A stretch of 17,890 nucleotides of DNA from Chitinophagaceae bacterium UBA1946. Lineage in GTDB: Bacteria; Bacteroidota; Bacteroidia; Chitinophagales; Chitinophagaceae. Below are positions 14,724 through 17,890 of the stretch, in pieces. The notes beneath the pieces were generated by a model that saw only the letters and a list, made by a program, of their open reading frames with translations, did not search any database and had not been told where the DNA came from. The stretch's first letter is position 1. Every line of letters begins with the position of its first letter. The DNA lies in the NCBI GenBank assembly GCA_002336815.1, contig DDEU01000001.1, forward strand, positions 238 to 18,127, written 5' to 3'. The translations under genes were made by a program, and so were the position numbers.

Positions 14724-15440
14724 CTATAGATCGCCCAATTGCGGCCGCAGTACAATGTCTTCCATTACGGCGGCAGGAGAAAGTTTAGTAGCGGCAACGA
14801 TCATGGCAGCAACATCAGCGGCTTCCATAATGCGGTGCTGGCTGTTATCATAATCACCCCAGGAATCGGTGAGTACTGCACCCGGCATCACAGCGCATAC
14901 TTTTATATTGTGCGGCTTCAGCTCTTCCCGCAAATTCCTGCTGAAACCCAACAGGGCAAACTTGCTGATGCTATAACTGCCGCCATTGCTGTATGCCTGT
15001 AAAGAGGCGATGGAGCAAATATTAAAAACCACTCCTGATTTTGCCGTCATCATTGCCGGCAGTACCGTCCGGGTTACATGATAGGCACTGTATAAATTAA
15101 CGGCGATCATTTGTTCCAGCACGGCATCCCCTTCATTGTGTACAGCGCCGGGTACAAAACTGCCGGCATTGTTTACCAGGATATCCACCCTGCATTGCTC
15201 ATTCACCCAGTTGCCAAAAGCAATGGCCTGCTCTTTTTTTGAAATGTCAAATGGCCGGGCATTGATCACTGCTTCCGGGTACCGGGTTTGTAAAAATGCC
15301 ACGGTTTGATACAGGGTCACTTCGTTTCGGGCGCACAAAAAAAGCGTGGCGCCTTCGGCCGCAAAAGACGCTGCTATCGCCCTGCCAATTCCCTTGGAGG
15401 CTCCGGTGATCACTACGTTTTTACCCTTATTGCTGTTCAT
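14724..15440 (-). CDS. Short-chain dehydrogenase/reductase, classical SDR
   Basis: This 238-aa soluble oxidoreductase reduces or oxidises an unknown carbonyl or alcohol with NAD(P)H. All classical motifs are intact: TGASKGIG at residues 12-19, NNAG at 90-93, catalytic Ser143 (ICSIASLQ), Tyr156 and Lys160 (YSISK), and the PGAVLTDSWGD stretch after the active site. Cys/Ala/Arg (CARNE) after the second strand suggests NADP preference. The tail (MEDIVLRPQLGDL) is that of 3-ketoacyl-ACP-reductase-like and sepiapterin-reductase-like SDRs of Bacteroidota, so it could act in fatty-acid or pteridine chemistry; this is unresolved. It diverges from the HAD phosphatase gene with a 79-nt shared promoter region. 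Confidence 0.9.
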   Translation of the reverse strand: MNSNKGKNVVITGASKGIGRAIAASFAAEGATLFLCARNEVTLYQTVAFLQTRYPEAVINARPFDISKKEQAIAFGNWVNEQCRVDILVNNAGSFVPGAVHNEGDAVLEQMIAVNLYSAYHVTRTVLPAMMTAKSGVVFNICSIASLQAYSNGGSYSISKFALLGFSRNLREELKPHNIKVCAVMPGAVLTDSWGDYDNSQHRIMEAADVAAMIVAATKLSPAAVMEDIVLRPQLGDL

Positions 15441-15519
15441 AATGGTTTATTAATAGAAGTATTTCACAATTTTAGGCTTTTAAAATAATAAAACCGGCAA
15501 TTTTGCTGTTATATCGGTT

Positions 15520-16215
15520 ATGAAGTACAAACACCTTTTTTTCGACCTTGACCATACCCTTTGGGATTTTGATGCCAATGCGCATGAAACACTGGTGGAA
15601 TTGTATGCCCTTTTTCAACTCGAAAGCAGGGGTGTTATCCCCTTTGAGGATTTTTACAAGCTCTATAAAATTCACAACGAGATATTGTGGGACCGTTACC
15701 ATAAAGGCTTTATTACGGCCGAAGAATTAAAATGGAAACGTATGTGGCGCACCCTGATGGAATTTAAGATCGGGGATGAAGAACTGGCCAAAGAGATGAG
15801 TGCAAAATTTTTGGAAATACTGCCTACCAAAAAATTGCTTTTCCCCAATACCGTAGAAGTACTCGACTTTTTGAAAGAAAAGAACTACGAACTGCACCTT
15901 ATCACCAATGGGTTTGAAAAAACCCAGTGGACCAAACTCAATACCAGCGGACTCAACAACTACTTTAAACAGGTGGTAACTTCCGAAGGCAGCAACAGTG
16001 TGAAACCTCAAAAAGAGATCTTTGAATACGCCATGAACAAAGCTGGCGCCTCGTTAAGCCACAGCATCATGCTGGGTGACAATTTGGAAGCCGATATACA
16101 GGGCGCTATCAATGTAGGGATGGACAATATTTTTGTAAACCACATCCATGTTTCCACTACCATCAAACCTACTTACACCGTTACCAACCTGAGAGAGCTG
16201 AAGAATATTTTTTAA
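15520..16215 (+). CDS. yjjG: YjjG-family HAD nucleotidase/phosphatase
   Basis: This 231-aa HAD-superfamily hydrolase fits the YjjG family of noncanonical pyrimidine nucleotidases, which remove phosphate from mutagenic or excess nucleotides such as dUMP, dTMP and analogues in the cytoplasm. HAD motif I is FFDLDHTLWDFD with Asp9 and Asp11; motif II is Thr in LITNGFEKTQW; motif III is the Lys in SVKPQKEIFEYA; motif IV is MLGDNLEADIQGA. The helical cap region (residues 20-95) and the ending YTVTNLRELKNIF are typical of YjjG-like proteins. Substrate preference is family knowledge, not shown here. The ATG is preceded by CAATTTTG (15498-15505), one mismatch from TAnnTTTG. No terminator was recognised downstream. 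Confidence 0.88.
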   Translation: MKYKHLFFDLDHTLWDFDANAHETLVELYALFQLESRGVIPFEDFYKLYKIHNEILWDRYHKGFITAEELKWKRMWRTLMEFKIGDEELAKEMSAKFLEILPTKKLLFPNTVEVLDFLKEKNYELHLITNGFEKTQWTKLNTSGLNNYFKQVVTSEGSNSVKPQKEIFEYAMNKAGASLSHSIMLGDNLEADIQGAINVGMDNIFVNHIHVSTTIKPTYTVTNLRELKNIF

Positions 16216-16225
16216 TTTTTTGTTG

Positions 16226-16305
16226 AACCACCAGGTCACAAAAAACAGTAAGCAACACAAAAACATATTTACCCAGGCCACTTAGTTTTTGGTGTATTTG
16301 TGGTT
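16226..16305. repeat. Imperfect inverted-repeat element after the HAD gene
   Basis: AACCACCAGGTCACAAAAAA (from 16226) and the complement of TTTTTGGTGTATTTGTGGTT (16286-16305) match at most positions with the outer six bases perfect. The arms enclose about 30 nt. The style (AACCAC...CACAAA / TTTGTGGTT) is, to my memory, common in Bacteroidota gaps. Adjacent is the terminator of the small Cys-rich gene. Confidence 0.5.
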
Positions 16306-16310
16306 AAAAA

Positions 16311-16339
16311 TAAAAATCCCCTCCAAACCTGGAAGGGAT
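16311..16339 (-). terminator. Intrinsic terminator of the small Cys-rich peptide gene
   Basis: On the minus strand ATCCCTTCC pairs with GGAGGGGAT (9 bp, one G-U pair) around a 6-nt loop, followed by TTTTTA. It starts 22 nt after the stop codon at 16362-16364, which supports the small gene as a real transcription unit. Confidence 0.8.
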
Positions 16340-16361
16340 ATAATCAATTGGACGAATCGAA

Positions 16362-16538
16362 TTACATTTTAGTAGTAGACTCTTCTTTTTTCTCTCCGTC
16401 TTTTTTACAACATTTTTTACCGCTTTTCTTGCAGCATGATTTACCGCATTTTTTTCCTTTGCCTTTATCGCTGTTGTTGGCAAAACTTACACCGGTTACA
16501 AGAAGGGCTGCTGTAGCAAGCAATACTAATTTTTTCAT
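16362..16538 (-). CDS. Small exported Cys/Lys-rich peptide, 58 aa
   Basis: I do not recognise a named family. ATG 16538 opens a 58-codon frame whose first 20 residues are a clean signal peptide (MKKLVLLATAALLVTGVSFA). The mature part of about 38 residues is dominated by Lys, Gly and Cys, with the spacing CGKSCC, eight residues, then CC, and ends in a Lys/Glu/Ser/Thr tail. Five cysteines in so short an exported peptide could bind a soft metal such as copper or zinc, or form disulfides. This is inference. A TAnnTTTG box 29 nt upstream and an intrinsic terminator 22 nt downstream make it a plausible monocistronic unit. It lies downstream of psd on the same strand, 171 nt away. Alternatively it is a low-complexity frame, but the signal peptide, start, promoter and terminator all agree. 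Confidence 0.75.
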   Translation of the reverse strand: MKKLVLLATAALLVTGVSFANNSDKGKGKKCGKSCCKKSGKKCCKKDGEKKEESTTKM

Positions 16539-16567
16539 ACGTGTGCTTTATGTTTTTTGTGATTAAT

Positions 16568-16575
16568 CAAACGTA
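16568..16575 (-). promoter_or_regulatory. Candidate -7 box of the small Cys-rich peptide gene
   Basis: The minus strand reads TACGTTTG, an exact TAnnTTTG match 29 nt before the start codon. A second near-match TACATTTA overlaps it just upstream; that one has a TTGG at the usual 19-nt distance. Confidence 0.45.
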
Positions 16576-16709
16576 AATGTAAGCGGATAATTGCGTTCAG
16601 CCAACAATCAACCTGTTAAATTTTACCGCTGAAACGCCTGTTGACAGTGCCCGTGCCTCGTGTATTGTTATTGAAAAGGCTTATAAAACATCGTACCTGC
16701 CAAATCAAC

Positions 16710-17366
16710 TTATAAAGTAGCGATCACCGTTACGCCACCCTGTACCACCTGGTTCAGTTCTACATTTACTTTTGTTCCAACCGGCAACAGCAGATCAACC
16801 CGGCTGCCAAATTTAATAAAACCCATCTCATCCGTTTGGGCCACTTCATCCCCCACTTCCAAATAGTTCACGATCCTTTTGGCCAACGCTCCTGCGATCT
16901 GTTTTACCAGTATTTCGATATTGCCCTTACGGATCACAACGCTGTGGCGTTCGTTTTCGGTAGAAGATTTGGGATGCCAGGCCACCAGGTATTTGCCTTT
17001 GTGGTACTGGTTGTACACTACCTGGCCACTAACAGGGTTGCGGTTTACATGTACATTGGCCGGACTCATAAAAATAGACACCTGCAACCGTCGTGTTTTA
17101 AAATACTCTTCGTCTACTGCTTCTTCGATCACCACCACTTTACCATCTGCCGGCGCAATTACCTTTCCATCACTGATGGTAAGGGTACGGTTGGGTATCC
17201 TGAAAAAGGAGATGAGGAACAATAGTAAAAACAGCGTTGCAAAAAATATCACCCAGCACAAAGCAGCCGAAACCGGGCTTAAAAAATAAAAGCTGATCAA
17301 ATTCAGCGCCACAAAAATGATGGTGCCGATAGCAATGGATTTGTATCCTTCCCGGTGAATCGTCAT
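16710..17366 (-). CDS. psd: Phosphatidylserine decarboxylase proenzyme
   Basis: Psd decarboxylates phosphatidylserine to phosphatidylethanolamine at the inner membrane, using a pyruvoyl group made by self-cleavage. The 218-aa protein fits the short bacterial (PSD-A-like) form. There are two N-terminal hydrophobic segments (about 11-31 and 33-55). The motif VIAPADGKV holds Asp74, SPANVHVNRNPVSG holds His106, and FGSRVDLLLP at 186-195 contains the self-cleavage site between Gly187 and Ser188, giving a beta chain of 187 and an alpha chain of 31 residues. It lies downstream of cdsA on the same strand, giving adjacent genes for CDP-diacylglycerol and phosphatidylethanolamine synthesis; pssA is not in the window. 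The ATG is 17 nt after a TACATTTG box. Confidence 0.93.
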   Translation of the reverse strand: MTIHREGYKSIAIGTIIFVALNLISFYFLSPVSAALCWVIFFATLFLLLFLISFFRIPNRTLTISDGKVIAPADGKVVVIEEAVDEEYFKTRRLQVSIFMSPANVHVNRNPVSGQVVYNQYHKGKYLVAWHPKSSTENERHSVVIRKGNIEILVKQIAGALAKRIVNYLEVGDEVAQTDEMGFIKFGSRVDLLLPVGTKVNVELNQVVQGGVTVIATL

Positions 17367-17383
17367 GAAGCAGTTTTAAAGCG

Positions 17384-17391
17384 CAAATGTA
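17384..17391 (-). promoter_or_regulatory. Candidate -7 promoter box of psd
   Basis: The minus strand reads TACATTTG, an exact TAnnTTTG match 17 nt before the psd start. The matching -33 position falls inside the CATTCAC repeat array and lacks TTTG. This suggests psd is at least partly transcribed independently of cdsA. Confidence 0.5.
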
Positions 17392-17396
17392 AGGAT

Positions 17397-17452
17397 GAAT
17401 CGTGAATGGTGAATGGAGTAACTGTGAATGGTGAATGGTGAATAGTTAATAG
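17397..17452 (-). repeat. CATTCAC-type degenerate repeat, copy 3, upstream of psd
   Basis: On the minus strand the array reads CTATTAACTATTCACCATTC and continues with further CACCATTCAC units interrupted by AGTTACTC. It contains about five ATTCAC units and is the longest member of the family in the window. It ends about 30 nt before the psd ATG and overlaps the expected -33 region. Confidence 0.7.
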
Positions 17453-17490
17453 CTTGAGCGAAAGCCGGAGTTCTACAGTTAAACTAATAT

Positions 17491-17582
17491 AACTATTCAA
17501 CAATTAAACCATTCAACATTTCAACTTTTCACCCCTTCAACATTTAAACCATTTAACCCTTTAACCTTTCAACCTTTTAACC
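17491..17582. repeat. TTCAACATTT-type degenerate short-period repeat, copy 2
   Basis: About ten units of 8-9 nt (variants of ATTCAACA, TTTCAACT, ATTTAAACC, TTTAACC) run up to 3 nt from the cdsA stop codon. On the cdsA coding strand they read as GGTTAAAAG and GGTTGAAAG units directly after the stop. Copy 1 is at 5146-5180 after lpxD. Confidence 0.75.
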
Positions 17583-17585
17583 TGC

Positions 17586-17890
17586 TTAAACAAACAACTG
17601 CACATAAATCCATACAACAGGCGTGGCAAGCAGGAGCGAATCAAAGCGGTCTAAAAAACCACCGTGGCCCGGCATAAAACTACCACTGTCTTTTACGTCT
17701 GCCAGCCGCTTGATCTTGCTTTCAAGCAGGTCGCCGCCGGTGCCAAATACAGCGCAGAGGGCTGCGATTACCAGCCAGTGAGATACGGCAATGGGTTTTG
17801 CTGCAGGAATAAGATAGCCCAGTAAACCGATCACGATTACACATAGTATAGCGCCGCCGCCGGTTCCTTCCCAGGTTTTTTTAGGAGAGA
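17586..17890 (-). CDS. cdsA: Phosphatidate cytidylyltransferase, C-terminal part (partial)
   Basis: CdsA makes CDP-diacylglycerol from phosphatidic acid and CTP in the inner membrane, the entry to phospholipid synthesis. Only the last 101 residues are in the window; the gene runs off the right edge in a continuous frame. The visible part begins with SPKKTWEG, a hallmark of the family, then two hydrophobic stretches. It includes the complete CDS signature: GDLLESKIKR, then VKDSGSFMPGHGGFLDRFDS with Lys-Asp and the HGG...DR residues. It ends in a last membrane segment. Stop TAA is followed almost immediately by a TTCAACATTT-type repeat and 219 nt later by psd. Confidence 0.95.
   Translation of the reverse strand, partial: SPKKTWEGTGGGAILCVIVIGLLGYLIPAAKPIAVSHWLVIAALCAVFGTGGDLLESKIKRLADVKDSGSFMPGHGGFLDRFDSLLLATPVVWIYVQLFV

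Noticed and set aside
17397..17582. Possible CRISPR array
   Set aside because: The repeat units are 7-9 nt, degenerate, without regular spacers, and no cas gene is near.
1..17890. Transposase, phage, toxin-antitoxin, restriction or other defence genes
   Set aside because: I looked at all credible frames and found none; all major genes fit housekeeping, envelope or signalling families.
1..17890. tRNA or rRNA genes
   Set aside because: No cloverleaf-compatible TTCGA/CCA-adjacent segments or rRNA-like blocks were recognised in the gaps.

Overview
The window looks like a chromosomal segment of a Gram-negative member of the Bacteroidota, most likely near the Chitinophagaceae. Three things point there. 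It carries a GldH-type gliding lipoprotein, LpxD, Psd/CdsA and several signal-peptide proteins of Bacteroidota style. Genes start without Shine-Dalgarno sequences. Several genes carry a TAnnTTTG box, the -7 element of Bacteroidota housekeeping promoters, 15-31 nt upstream of the start. Taxonomy is inferred from protein style only; there is no rRNA here.

Layout. 1-5141 is a plus-strand block: the 3' end of pheS, a large secreted protein of unknown function (241-1977) closed by a clear terminator, 3-hydroxybutyryl-CoA dehydrogenase, an extended SDR, and a secreted CarboxypepD_reg-like protein. A convergent lpxD lies on the minus strand (5181-6128). A roughly 600-bp AT-rich gap follows, containing a promoter-like motif, a palindrome and an intrinsic terminator that together could make a small RNA of about 70 nt. 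6726-9484 is a plus-strand block: an RsuA/RluE-type pseudouridine synthase (TTG start) overlapping a GNAT acetyltransferase by 4 nt, yicC, and gldH. 9635-11432 is a two-component pair (histidine kinase then OmpR-type regulator). 11457-15440 is on the minus strand: an isolated batD, a secreted surface protein with a DUF1566-like C terminus, and a classical SDR. A YjjG-type HAD phosphatase (15520-16215, plus) diverges from that SDR. The window ends with minus-strand genes: a 58-aa exported Cys/Lys-rich peptide gene, psd, and the 3' part of cdsA.

How genes work together. CdsA and Psd are two enzymes of phosphatidylethanolamine synthesis, LpxD makes lipid A, and GldH, BatD and the signal-peptide proteins also act at the envelope. 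The kinase/regulator pair is a self-contained signalling module with no evident target here. Other genes are housekeeping.

The most unusual content is non-coding. Two families of degenerate short-period repeats recur: a CATTCAC type directly upstream of three start regions in transcription orientation, and a TTCAACATT type directly after the stop codons of two minus-strand genes. Two inverted-repeat elements lie in gaps, and one small palindrome sits in frame inside the GNAT gene. I see no phage, transposase, CRISPR array or defence system, and no evidence of a complete novel multi-gene system.
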